Origin: Puccinellia tenuiflora
Taxonomy: Eukaryota; Streptophyta; Magnoliopsida; Poales; Poaceae
Assembly (NCBI GenBank): GCA_012064385.1
Contig: QRDG01001977.1
Span: 1 to 64,000 of the forward strand
Reading direction: 5' to 3'
DNA length: 64,000 bases
Part shown: in pieces, positions 11,243-22,735 of the stretch
How positions within the stretch are numbered: position 1 is the stretch's first letter
How the letters are laid out: every line of letters starts with the position of its first letter
Translations under genes and position numbers: made by a program
The notes under the pieces: generated by a model
Databases searched by the model: none
What the model was told of the DNA's origin: nothing
Seen by the model: the letters and a program-made list of their open reading frames with translations, nothing else

Positions 11243-12995
11243 TATTGGGAATATGCCCTAGAGACAATAATAAAATGGTTTATTAGCCTATTCATGTTTA
11301 TGATAATAGTTTATTATCCATGCTATAATTGTATTAATTGGAAACATAATACATGTATGGAATATAAACAAACAGGTGTCCCTAGTAAGACTCTACCGGA
11401 CTAGTTCGTTAGTCAAGAGATGGTTAGAGTTTCCTAACCATGGACTTATTACAGTCAATTGATAACGGAGTCAATCATTGGGAGAATGATGTGATGGACA
11501 AGACCCAATAACAAAAGAGTTGCAATTGATCGTGTCACACAGTTTCATTGCCAACGCTTTTAATATATGCCAAGTATAGTTTCCTTAGACCGTGAGATTG
11601 TATCACTCCCGCTTACCGGAGGAATATTTTGTGGACATCAAACGTCACTTCGTAACTAGGTGATTATAAAGGTGGCTTTCAAGTATCTCCGATGGTAGGT
11701 TGTTGGGTGATATGTATCAAGAGTGAGATTTCTCCCTTCATGTGACGGAGTAGAATATCTCTGGGCCCACTCAGTAATATAGCTTCTGGAAAGTTTGCAA
11801 ACATGTGATTAGAAGTAATCACGGAGATTCTATATTATGAACGAGTAAAGAGAATTTGCTAGGTAACGAGATGGAACTAGATATGGAGATATTGATGATC
11901 AAATCTCGGGCAAATTAAATATTATGAGACAAAGGGAATCGTATACGAGATTAAGAATCTCCGGCATCATGGTTCAATCGATAAAGAACTTCGTTGAATA
12001 TGCAGGAGTCAATATGGGCATCCCGGTCCCGCTATTGATTATTGATCAGATCATGTCTACATGTTCTCGAACCCATAGGGTCACACACTTAAGGCTTCGA
12101 TGTAGGTAGGGTTTTAGTGAGATAAGTAAATGGTGTAATCAAATGTTGATTCGGTGTGTCGCATGAGATCCTAGATATCACGAGGAGCTCCGAAAAAGTC
12201 CGGAGATAAAGTTTCATATAAGGAAAGTGGTTTCCAGGGTTCCGGAAAAGTTCGGAATTTTCTGGCAGAGTATCGGAATATTTTAAAAGGTTTCGGGAGG
12301 GTCCCATAGTGGGGCCCACATGAGCTAATGGCCCACATGGACCAAGGGGGAGTGCAACAGCCCACATGGGCTGGCCGCACCAGCCCCCCATGGCCCATGC
12401 GGCCCAACATGTGAAAAAGGCCTAAAACCCTAAGAGGGTGACTTGGGGGGTAAGTTTCCCCCTTGGCCGCTGCCCCTAGGCTTGGAGGAGGGGCCAAGGC
12501 AGCCCCCCACGCCTATATAAAGAGGAGGGAGGGCTGGGGCGTGGCACCCCATCCCCTAGCCGCACCACCCCTCTCCTCCCTCCTCTCTCTCTCGTACATG
12601 GCTTGGCGAAGCTCTGTCCGCGGGAAAACCTCCACCATCTGCACCACCATGCCGTCGTGTTGCTGGGATCTCACGAGCCACTTCCTCCTCGCTTGCGGGA
12701 TCAAGGAGAGGAAGTCTTCATCGAGCTGTACGTGTGGATACCGCGGAGGTGCTGCTCGTGCGGCGCTTCGTCAGATTGGATCTCGGATTGGATAATACAT
12801 CTCCTCGCGACTAGATGAGTCTAGTTGCGGGGATCGACAGACCAACCCCTGCATCGACAAAAGGCTTTGTTCGTTCTTCAAGGGTAAGAGATTGGATCTC
12901 CTTCTCGCTACCTTCATCTAATAGATCTACATCCGTTGGTTTTCTTCCGCTTGTTTCATAGGAAATTTTTTGTTTTCTATGCCATGAACCCTTCA
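11243..12995 (+). mobile_element. Solo LTR, Copia-type, with CTTGC target duplication
   Basis: It starts TATTGGGAATATGCCCTAGA, with the canonical TG mutated to TA, and ends ...ACCCTTCA. The 5-bp repeat CTTGC lies at 11238-11242 and 12996-13000. A TATA element GCCTATATAAAG is at 12511-12522. The start resembles LTRs of the BARE/Angela Copia group of Pooideae grasses (from memory). A relative begins at 63233. There is no internal domain, so it is a solo LTR formed by recombination. It was inserted into the LINE remnant. Confidence 0.9.
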
Positions 12996-13246
12996 CTTGC
13001 ATCCTTGCCCCACCTTCCTCCTATTTTTGTCTCACACAATCAGATTGCAAACATGCCCAGTATCGCTAGAAGGCACACATAGCATATGAGTTCAAGAGGA
13101 GATGAGATGAACTTCCTCTCAAAGCAAGCATTCTTTCTAGTTTTTCAGATTGCCCAACAGAAGGCAGCAATCCCCACAATATGAATATTGGTTGCTAAGG
13201 GTAGATATGTTGAATCAACCAAAAATATTGAGTGAAGAAACAATTA

Positions 13247-14439
13247 AGGTGTGTTTGGTTGGGATTCTACAACCAGATTCGCGTCGTGGAAGCTGGAATC
13301 CGAACCAAAGGGTTACCAGGCCAACAGAGATTCACGTAACGCACCAGATTCTGGTAGTGCAAAACGAAATCTGGTTCGACCCCTGATTCCACTACGTTGC
13401 ATCTGAGTAAAAACAGGAAACTACCCACCATGCCATTGGTAAGTGAAACTTACCGGTTCGTTTCTCTCTTTTTCCCCTCCAACCCTTCTCTCTCCTCTCG
13501 TTTCTCTCCTTTTTCCCGTGACTTCCACCATGACCGGCTCATGCTAGGGTTCTCCTCACCGGCCTACTCCAGCAGGCTCCGGCGGCGCGCTGCCGGGAAT
13601 CGAGCCCCCCAAGCCCGCCGCTCCTTTTCCCCTACTATACCGGCACGACGGTCGACTCGAAACCAAGAGCCAGCCCCCAGCTAGGCGCTGCCTCCATGGC
13701 TCCATGGATCGGACCACTTTCGCCCTAGGAACGAAGCCTGACGACACCAGTAGGCCGGCCGGCCTGCCGGAGATATACTGCTCCCGTGTAGTTATGGTCC
13801 CCCCCACTGCACTCTCTCTCTCCTTCACATCTCCTTCCTCCTCCCTCCCGTGCCATTATGCTATGGCCTTTTTTCTGATGGTTTTCCGTCGTTGATTCCT
13901 TGTAATTAGTCTGTGCAAATGGTTTGTGAAATTGTTCTGTGCATATGGTCTTTGGTCTCTACAATTTAGCAGTGCTATTTTGTAATTGGTCTGTACAACA
14001 TGATTTGGAGTTTACACGCAAGGTGTTTGCAAAAATGCTTCTAGGAAAAAAATGCTTGATATATGAAAATAAGGAAATATGATGTTATATTATGGAGCAT
14101 ATTATTTCATGAATGTGATGAAGATGTCATGTTGTGAACCATGTCTCATGTGTAATACATATGTCTTGTTGTAATCCTATGACATCACTTTTTACAAAAT
14201 GGAAAAATCCTTTCCAAAATGGTCATTTTCATGTCTACCACTGTATATATCGTTGTTCTGCGATCAGTTAGCATATAAATAGTCTCGTAGCGCCTCGGTT
14301 GCATTACATATACTTGTTGTCGAATCCATAGTTCATAGTTGCTCCAACCAAACAACTTTCAGATTTTCCACAGTTGTCAGCTCACAGCAGATTTTTCACA
14401 GCTGATTTTCAGGAATCTACAGCTCAACCAAACACACCC
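13247..14439. mobile_element. Tourist-like PIF/Harbinger element, non-coding
   Basis: The termini are the inverted repeat (A/G)GGTGTGTTTGGTTG, flanked by TTA on both sides (13244-13246 and 14440-14442). Further copies of CAACCAAAC and CAGCTGATTTTCAG lie inside the right end as subterminal repeats. At 1193 bp it encodes no recognisable protein. The GC-rich part at 13440-13850 has an open frame of about 95 codons, but without a known domain. Inserted into the LINE remnant. Confidence 0.8.
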
Positions 14440-15480
14440 TTAATGTTTAAAGCAGAACTAATCGCACCCCACATATAGATAGCAGCATGGCATTCAAAGA
14501 ACAAAGGAGAAATATTTTCACCGGCATGACACAATCTGCAAGAAAATGCCCAACTCAATTGCGTATTTTCATGTTATCTTTAGTTAAAATAGTATTATGC
14601 CAGATTAGCCAAGCCAGATTTTAATTTTGAGAGGAATTTTGCTTTCTAGAGGTGGCTAAAAAAATCTATCCACACGAGATGAGGACAATTTCCTATACAT
14701 TGATTTGACTGAAATTTCCCCAGATTTTGTTAGTTTCCATTTTGGCCTATCACGAGCCTCCCCCAAGGGCCACAACCATAAGAACATTGCGCAGTTTGTG
14801 AACTTGTTTTTGTAGGTTTTCAGTCAACCATCTCCTAAAGAACAGCTACCACCCTCTACCTCTCATTTCCCCGATTGTGCATTACCCCTTCTTGTTTCTT
14901 CCTCCTTAATTTATTGAGAATTTGATGCAAATACATAACTCAATCCATGATCTTTCTCCCCTTGATGAAAGCAGTTTGACAAGGGGATATTAACTTTCTC
15001 ATAACAGGTTCCACTTTGAGTGTGGCCACTTTTGTAAATAATTTTATATATGACTTGCAGCAAGCCGACGGATCTATACTTCTGCATACAAGTGAACATC
15101 TGGGGTCATGATCATATCAAAATTTAATGTATATAAGCTTAGTTTGCTATGAAACCAGTCACTGGAGTCTTAGAGCATCTCCAATAGGCGCCCTATTTGG
15201 ACCGCGCGCTGGAAATAACGACTTTTTAGCGCGCGCGGAGCGAAATCCAGGGCTTCAGCGGCAGTGGCTAAAAACCCGCGCGCGCTAAAAACGTCCAGCA
15301 CGCGCTGCCAAGCGGTAGATTTGGCCCCAAATTTGGGGCGGCGACTACAGCGCGCGGGACGGCAGGAAATCTGGCGCGAGCTACCAACCGCTGAAAAATC
15401 CCACTGCTCGCGCCGCCGCTCGCATCTCTTCCCCCCGTAGCCCGCCCCTCTCCCGCGCCGCCGCCGGCCAAATTCCGGCG

Positions 15481-17696
15481 ATGGACGGTCGCACGGACGT
15501 TCCACCGACCCCTCCCTACAGCCGCGACGCCTCGAACATCGGCGCCGCCGCAAACCCTAGCACTGGATTGACCTCGTCCGCCGGCGGCGCCGCACCAACT
15601 CCGGCCGTCGGAATCGCGCGCGGGCTCTTCATGCCGCCACGGTCGAACCCCGTTGGCGCTCCGCCGGCAGCGAAGCCGCGGAAAGCCCTCTCCAAGCGAC
15701 CTCCGCCCAAGGGGAGGACGGCGGCTGCGCCCAAGCGGCCGTCCAAGGGGAAGCAATCGACGGCCGTCCCGCAAGCTGCGCCTGCTCCTCCGCCTCCTCC
15801 TCCTCCGCCGCCACCGTTCGATGCCCCGGCCGCAGATGGTCACACGGCGTTCTCTGCGCCGGGCGCCGATGCGGGCGCCGATGCCACCGAAGTGTTCGAC
15901 GGAAGTCCCGGGTATGATTTTTTTTCCTTTTTTGTTGTTCATTGTAAACAAATGTGTAAAAATGTGTAGTTGAATAGTTCTCATTCCTTTGTAGTACCAA
16001 CAACGATGATTTTTTGTCACAAATGGGTGTTGCTTCTCAAAGTTCTAATTGGTCCGACACCAATGAAGTACATGAGAACGATCATGAGTATGAAGACATG
16101 GATGCCGAAGGTGAGGGTTTGATGGAGCTGCCAAAAGGAAGGATGGCTAACTACACCGTCGAAGATGATGTTTTGCTATGCAACACATGGTTGAATGTGT
16201 CTTTGGATGCCGCCGTTGCGACGGCCCAAACAATGAACACATATTGGGATAGGATGATGATGTACTACAAAACACACAACAAGAGCGGAGTTCAGCGTAG
16301 CAATAGGTCTCTTCGGTCTCGGTGGTCTATGATAAACTCGGAATGTCAAAGGTGGACGGCGGCAATGACGGCGGTGGATGCCCTAAACCCAAGTGGAACA
16401 AATGAGGTTGATAGGGTAAGCGGCATTTCTTTGGGTGAACTTGTTTTGCTATCTTCTATTTTATGTTTTGTTATCTTCTATTTTATGTTTTGCTAACTTG
16501 TTCTCTTCTCCTTGTAGATCAATATTGCACAAAACTTGTTTCGTGGGGAGGATAAGAAGACCAAGAAGGGAAATGTAAGGAAAGGGAAACCATTTGTTTT
16601 GACTCATTGCTATGAAGTGTTGAAGGATGAAGAGAAATGGAAGAGGCGTGACCGCTTGGATGGGTTTAACTTTCCAACCGTAGATGGGGTGTTGGTTGGT
16701 GATGAAGATGGATCTAGCGACGACGCCCACCCAAAGAGAAGCCCGACCCCAAACTCGGTTCCCTACGGCAATCCAAGAAGGCCAACGGGAGGTAAAGCGG
16801 CAAAAGAGGCCAAGAAGAAAGGAGGAGAAGATGAGCTATCGAAGCATATGGGAGAAATGGTGAAGGCAAGAAAGGATGCGGCGGAGGAGAGGAAGTTGGC
16901 ACGGCTCAAGCACGAGGAGACCGAGGCTAGAAGGGTGGCGGCGGAGGAGAGGAAGTTAGCATTGGAGGAGAAGAAAATTGAAATGGAGGAACAAGCTAGA
17001 CTCATGGAACATGAGAAGTATCTCTTCTTTATGGACACATCTCGTCTAGATGAGAGGCAAAAGGAGTATGTGAACCTTTGCCGTGATCAACTATTGATGA
17101 AAAAGAAAATGATGGGCATTGGAGGAGGCATTGGTGCTTCCATGGGAGGAGGCATTGGAGGAGGCATGATGGGAGGCATGGGAGGAGGCATGGGAGGAGG
17201 CATTGGAGGAGGCATGGGAGGAGGCATTGGAGGAGACATTGGTGCTTCCATGGGAGGAGGCATTGGAGGAGGCATGATGGGAGGCATGGGAGGAGGCATG
17301 GGAGGAGGCATGGGAGGATATGGTGCTTCCATGGGAGGCGTTGCTCCTTTTATGGGAGGCATGGGAGGAGGCATGACTTTTGGTTCTCTCTTGGGAGGCA
17401 TGGGAGGAGGTGTTGGTGCTACCATGGGAGGCATGGGAGGAGGCATGGGAGCATATGGAGGCATTGGTGGCATGAATGCACCACCGGTTGGCATGGGAGC
17501 ATATGGAGGCATTGGTGCCATGAGTGCACCACCGGTTGGCATGGGAGGCAATGGTTCCGTTGTGCCTTCCGTTTCTTCGGAAGGTGCTCTTGGAGATAGT
17601 GGGAACACCGTCCGAGTCGATGATGGAATCGATGGAGCTCTAGAAGAAGATCTTGATGAAAAGGAAGAGGAAGAGGAAGATGAAAATGAAGCATGA
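15481..17696 (+). CDS. Harbinger ORF1-type Myb/SANT-like DNA-binding protein, 3 exons, intact
   Basis: Joining 15481-15911, 15995-16415 and 16518-17696 gives a continuous 676-residue frame. Both introns are GT-AG (CCGG/GTATGA...TTTGTAG; AGG/GTAAGC...CTTGTAG) and the junctions read SPG-TNNDDF and EVDR-INIAQN. Residues 1-143 are Pro/Ala-rich and disordered. Residues about 190-275 form the SANT/trihelix-like DNA-binding region (YTVEDDVLLCNTWLNVS...NRSLRSRWSMINSECQRW). The NAM-associated, lysine/glutamate-rich coiled-coil region follows to about 480. Then come about 150 residues of GGMGG/GGIGG repeats and an acidic tail. In PIF/Harbinger transposons ORF1 works with the separately encoded DDE transposase in the nucleus to bind element ends; that transposase is absent here. 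Genome annotations often mislabel such proteins as 'glutathione S-transferase T3-like'. Confidence 0.85.
17113..17560 (+). repeat. GGAGGCATG/ATT minisatellite inside the ORF1 coding sequence
   Basis: Degenerate 9- to 12-bp units (GGAGGCATGGGA, GGAGGCATTGGA) repeat in frame and encode GGMGG and GGIGG. A larger unit of about 108 bp, starting near GGTGCTTCCATGGGAGGAGG, is itself duplicated (about 17131 and 17241). Length is likely to vary between copies and strains. Confidence 0.85.
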
Positions 17697-18300
17697 TGTT
17701 TCATTTGATCATGTTTCACATGTTTGTGTGAACTATTTTGTGATGAATTTGGTTGTAAATTGAAGAAGTTGAACTTGGTTGTGATAATTTGAAGTATGCT
17801 ATTTTGTTCAAGATTGTTTTATTTCATATCTCATTTCATATCTCATATCTCGCGCGCTGCTTTCTAGCGCGCCTGGTGAAGCGCGGCAACGGCGCCCTAA
17901 ACTATAGCGCGCCTGCTAAAGCGAAACCTGCGCGCGGCGCGCCAAACGTATATTTCGGCGCTGCAAAAAAATTATACAGCGCCGGCGCGTTGGGCGCCTG
18001 TTGGAGATGCTCTTATGAAGAAATGTGGTCATATGAAAATTCAATACATATAAGCTGAGTTTCCCATGAAACCAGTTATTAAACATATCCACAATCACTT
18101 TCTTCACAATACCCAGCAAGACTGATAGAACTGAACAGAAATCTCATCGGGATCTGATGCTTTATTTGTTACCATCGTGTCAATTGCTCTTTTAATTTCA
18201 GCCTCGGAATTCCTAGTCCGGCTACCGTATTTTGGCACCAGCTTGCACACCAACCGGCCTTGATGAGGAAGAGATTCGCCGTAGGATACCACGTACGGTA

Positions 18301-18944
18301 GGTACTCGGCCGAGCGCCATCATGAACAAAGAAAAAGGCTCGTGGAGAAAACTAAATGCGTGACACGACCTCACGGGATGATTGCTTTGGCCTTGACATC
18401 AGCTGACGGCTCTCGGCCCGTCCAACACGCATCTCCTGGGCAAAAAGCAGTCGTTGCCGTGTCGTACCACACGCTCTCAAGTCTGAGGAGTCTGACCAGC
18501 GGCGCCGCAAGGGCACGGCGGCCACCCTGCAGCTTTCACCTTTACCGGCCGCCCGGATCCACGACGGCGTGACGGAAGCGAAGACCAAAGGTGAGGTCGT
18601 ACGTACAGGAGAATCAACGCAGAGAAATAGGGTACTACTGGTAGTAGCTAGCAGTAGGGTAGCACTACTGTACGGTCATGACGCGTAGGGCGTACACAGG
18701 TGACCACGAAATGGGGGGGGAGCGTAGCTGCTGCGGCGGGATAGCTAGCTAGCTATACTCTGTTTAGGCCTTGCGTGCCGTCTGGAGAGAGGGTGGCCCG
18801 CCCGCCGTGCTGGGAGGAGGAGGAGGAGGAGGAGGACAGAGCGTGGGCAGGTCGCGCTCGTGCGGGTGCAGCTCCGGCTTGCCGTGCGTACGTCTACATG
18901 GATGGCATCGATCGAGCGTGTGGAGCTCCTTGCAATGGTCCAAG
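18301..18944. other. No gene recognised
   Basis: Moderately GC-rich sequence with a GGA microsatellite at about 18811-18836 and a TAGC repeat at about 18740. Its final part (about 18870-18944) reads on the minus strand as continuation of the second LINE remnant (EARPWTIARSS). Confidence 0.4.
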
Positions 18945-20900
18945 GCCTAGCCTCTTTTTTTTTTGCACAAGCAAGGGTAGGACCCCGAACGGTCCTGAAG
19001 CTGCTATATTAAACGGTGGGAATAAGGATTACATAGAGAACCTCCACAGAAAAAGAAATTACAACACAACCCTCTACTCTTACAAAAAGGACCCTAAACA
19101 GCAAAGTTGAAACGCAATCAGGTCCTTCTCCACCGTGAAGCGCACCGCTGCGGCCACCTGCGCCGCCGCCGGGGACAAGACCACTTGGCGATAGGCAGGC
19201 GATGAACACCACAACGCGGTCGTGGAAGACCGCCCTTGTAAGCTGTTGCCTGTCCGGGCGGAAGCAAATCTCAAGGTGAACGATGCACCTGAGTAAGGAG
19301 TGGCCACTCCGGCCGAAGATAACGCCGGCGCCAAGTCGCCGCCGTTTGGGAACTCCAGGTGACGCAGAGAAGCAAATCCGCAGTCCCCGCTGCCACTTCC
19401 GCCACCCAGGCGGCCAGATCGAGCAGGGAAGAGAGCATCTCGGCGCCACCGACAGCACCTACCTTCCGACGCAGAGGATGAAGAGGACGTCGTGCTCCTC
19501 TTTTCCTCCTCGCCTCCACGGCCGGCCAGGAAAAGATGAGCAGCCCAGCTCACGCCACCACTTCCCTTCTCCCCCACCACCATAGCCGGCTAGGAGAGGC
19601 TCTGCAGACGTACGCCCTCGCACCAGAGGGAGGCTCCTAAAGGGCTCTTTATTAATGGAGTCGCTAGTAGCAGATCTGCCCATCGCATCCGGCTCCATCC
19701 ACCGGAGCGCCGCGAAGAGCAAGACCACCACCAGCCAGCAGCACATCCTAGCCCGGAGATCATACTGCCAACTCCTGGCATGACGCCAAACTCTGGCAAA
19801 AAGCCGACAAACAGAGCAACAACTACTACTACATCTACCTACAACTACTCCGGCATCTCTCCTTCGCCGCCTCTCTCCGGCTATTTCGGCGAGAAGGGCT
19901 CGGGATCGACCCGGCCGCTCACGAGCGACTCTCAAGGAGAGGAGAGCTGGGGGAGGAGAGAGAAGGTGAGGATAAGAATGGTTGCCTAGCCTCTTCTTTG
20001 ATCTTGGTTAGAACAATAATGGACGTGACGTACTTGTTGCGGAACAATGCGAGAGTTGCGTTCGTTCCAAATAGACCGGCCTGTGCACCTAGCTCTGACT
20101 TAAGCAAGAAGACGAACCAGGGTTTAAAATAGACCGTGATTGACAAATTTAGAGTGCCAATATCCGGAATTAGAAGCTTAGGATTCGATTTATCTTTCAT
20201 CTATAAGTTTAAGGTTTATGTTGGACTTTTTTCTTTTTCAAAAGACGAGGAGCGTGAGGGAGGCCACGGCTTTACGGTTGCCGATCGACCCATCCGACAT
20301 CTTCGAACACCACTCTTTGTTCGAGAAGTCGTCCACAGTTGGAGGCCAAGAGAGTGGAAAACAGCCCAATCTTTGAGGGACCTTCAAAGGCGAAGGGTGA
20401 ACCGGCATTTGACAAAGAGGTGAGAAACCGATTTCATCGCCCTTTTGCAAAGAGGACATACCCCCACGGAATTCGACTAACCTCGCTCAGCCAACCAGTC
20501 GGCCTTCCAAAGACGATTATAAATTGCAAGCCAAGCAATAAAAATTGTCTCTGGAGGAGCCCGAATTTCCAAACCAACCTACTCATGTCGGTTGGCGTAG
20601 CTCCCAAGAATTGGGCTTCGTATGCCGAAGCCGCCGAATACTCCCCACTTGCCGAGAATTTCCACATGATCTCATCTTTTGTCAAGTTGCACCTCCCTAA
20701 GGGTGGTCCAAAGCGAGACAAAAAATTGCCTCACATGCTCTATCGAGAAGTCTTCATCTAGCTTTAATTTGCCTAACCAAGCATCAAAGCGAGACAAATT
20801 GCCTCACATGCTCTATGGAGATTTGGTGTCTGGGCTTTTTTATCTAGCGAGCATGGAAGATCCCCGGTGTCATAAAAACCTCTGTAGATGTGTGAAATCT
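18870..20900 (-). pseudogene. Second LINE ORF2 3' remnant, minus strand
   Basis: The zinc-binding C-terminal part of a plant L1 ORF2 is readable: DEIMWKFSASGEYSAASAYE and LVWKFG near 20690-20590, then RKAVASLTLLV near 20250, then FRNKYVTSIIVLTKIKEEAR near 20065-19990, continuing past the retroposon as PWTIA. Frameshifts and stops are frequent. About 160 bp of foreign sequence (about 20075-20235) splits the LTLLV and ERNA-like parts. Dead. Confidence 0.65.
18957..19983 (-). mobile_element. Poly(A) retroposon with 12-bp target duplication
   Basis: A T-run at 18953-18964 is the poly(A) tail of a minus-strand insertion whose 5' end is near 19983. GCCTAGCCTCTT is directly repeated at 18945-18956 and 19984-19995. 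The body is about 1 kb and GC-rich, with a TTAATAAAG stretch near 19650 but no reverse-transcriptase or other recognisable domain. It interrupts the second LINE between KIKEEAR and PWTIA. It could be an unclassified non-autonomous retroposon or a processed transcript mobilised by LINE machinery. Confidence 0.65.
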
Positions 20901-22203
20901 GAATGAAACACCTAAGAAGCTCTACAGACGTCTGGTTCAAATGGAAGAAGTTGAGGCAACAAGATCCCTAGCTAAAAGATTGTGGTCAGAATTTCTTTAA
21001 GATTCCAAAAACATTTTTCCGACGACACAATGGTATTCCGTGTGTCAAATTTTATTTCCAAGTTTCAAGCCTAACTGCTACGACCCCAAGCTAAATTCCT
21101 ACACGGAATCAGTATAAAGCCACGAGGTAGCGTGGTGCTGGCCTGTTGGGGGCACCAATAGGTAAAAAATATCTCGTTGGATTAGTAGCAGTGGATGATT
21201 AGCAAAAACTGCAAAAGCGCATGCATGATGCAAACACGAGCACACGCAAAGACCTTTTGACCATGTGTTTCCTTTTCCTTGGTCTTCCACTCTTCCTTGG
21301 GATCGGTGGCCCAACTCGAGGCTTTTGGGCTAAGGCCTAGTGGCTATGTGACCAAAGACACGCTACACTTTACTTTAGGCGCGTGATGCCTGTGGTTTCA
21401 CGTGTCGGACATTGTGGAGCCGCTCAACTGAGGTGAAGCCCAACAACACCTGCGATGTACAAATACGGGGTTTCCCGTACCCACTCCGTGAGGTTTTTTT
21501 TGTCAGAAGTCAATTCATATGAAGTTTGACTATTTTTTTTATAAACAACTATCTATCTCTACTATGTTAAACCAATTTGTTATACACACCATTAAATATT
21601 CATATTATACATATAAATCACACATTTGCTCTCTGACTAATCCATACGGGCCTCACAACAACTCACTTTGATTTCCTTGGGACGTGCATCAGCCCGTTGA
21701 AACGGCGAGGTGACCTTGCATGGGTTCATGCCTTCGGAAAAGAATCCGTTCTCCTCTTGGCCTTTAGTGCCTGGGACATGTGCAGTGCCGTCACATTACC
21801 CCTTCCTTCCGCAGGGGCTTGTCCCCAAGCCAAAGCACTTGTATAAGCATCGACATTGGCATAGACAAACTCCCGGGAAGCATAGGAAGCTGGGGGGAGA
21901 CCACGCCAGTGCACTTGCACATGCAGATCATCTTGTTTTCTTTACCCGTGAAGGATTGCTCCAGGCTAAACAAACACTTGTGTACGTAACAGAGAAATTT
22001 GGAGGGTAGTGCTTACTTCGTCAGTTGGTCTTAGTCCTTTACTCGATTGCGAGACGTGAACAACTGGGTGAATTCGAGAAGAAGGCGGTAATTAGAGCCT
22101 ATAGGCTACAACCCCAACCCGTTGTGAGATGAGATATGGTCTGAAGAGAAGACGATCGTCTCACCACTGATGACTAGATGTACAGTTGTAGATGCAAATA
22201 CAC
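20900..22203. other. No gene recognised
   Basis: Only short frames occur, including overlapping ones of 60-100 codons on both strands at 21710-22010 with no known domain. No inverted-repeat ends or LTR were found. Confidence 0.4.
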
Positions 22204-22735
22204 ATAGGGCGTGTTTGGTTGGTCGGGTCATTTTTGGGCCTCCCGTTTTCGTGGCTCTAGCGGGGCTGGCCCCAGAGAAACGCGGCCTAAGCCATGTTCT
22301 GCAGCCCGTTTGGTAGGCTGCATATCGTTTTTCTTTTTTACCTATTTATTTTGCATTTTTGTGTTTGGTTGGCTGCAAACTTGGCTGCATGCTAGTTTAG
22401 TCATGTCGTCACCATTTTCAAAACTGATGACCTTACCATCTTCTAATGCACATGAACACAATCAGAATCATTAGAGGTAAGCATAGTCATAAGAAGGTTC
22501 ACTGCAAGTACTTAACTACATGACATCAGGGGAAAGCACACACCCTGATGAAAACAAGCAGGGGAAGGTAGACACCCTGATCAAAACAAATTTTGGGCAT
22601 TCTAAGCCCGGGTTAACATCTAGCAGGGGGATCCCGTGCCCCTGATCAAAATGCACTATCTATAGAACACTGAGCACGCTGGTACTAGCCGTGCTCAGGA
22701 TAAGCGTATCCCCTGGCAGTCGAGTCCATGCTCTT

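Larger units (their letters stand above)
15173..18012 (+). mobile_element. PIF/Harbinger element carrying only ORF1
   Basis: The left end GAGCATCTCCAATAGGCGCC and the right end GGCGCCTGTTGGAGATGCTC form inverted repeats. The trinucleotide TTA is duplicated outside (15170-15172 and 18013-18015). GCGC-rich subterminal sequence lies inside both ends. The 2840-bp element holds one gene, the ORF1-type Myb/SANT protein. No DDE transposase frame fits in the remaining space, so it must depend on a transposase supplied elsewhere. Confidence 0.9.
11040..18300 (-). pseudogene. Old LINE (L1-type) remnant, minus strand, cut by three later insertions
   Basis: Pieces of one LINE ORF2 can be followed in order on the minus strand. 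At 18290-18020 are the RT N-terminal segments (IKRAIDTMVTNKASDPDE, then FHGKLSLYVLNF). At 15160-14910 is the RT segment with YRSVGLLQVIYKIIYK. At about 14550-14440 is the zinc-binding tail, CRLCHAGENISPLFFECH then YMWGAISSALN. At 13240-13000 is the C-terminal segment IVGIAAFCWAI and FERKFISSPLELICYVC. The 3' end lies at about 11240-11040. Stops and frameshifts are frequent. The insertions are the Harbinger element (15173-18012), the Tourist-like element (13247-14439) and the solo LTR (11243-12995), all younger than the LINE. Confidence 0.75.

Noticed and set aside
17087..17719. 210-codon Pro/Met-rich frame antisense to the ORF1 glycine repeats
   Set aside because: It is the complement of the GGAGGCATG repeats and has no independent support.
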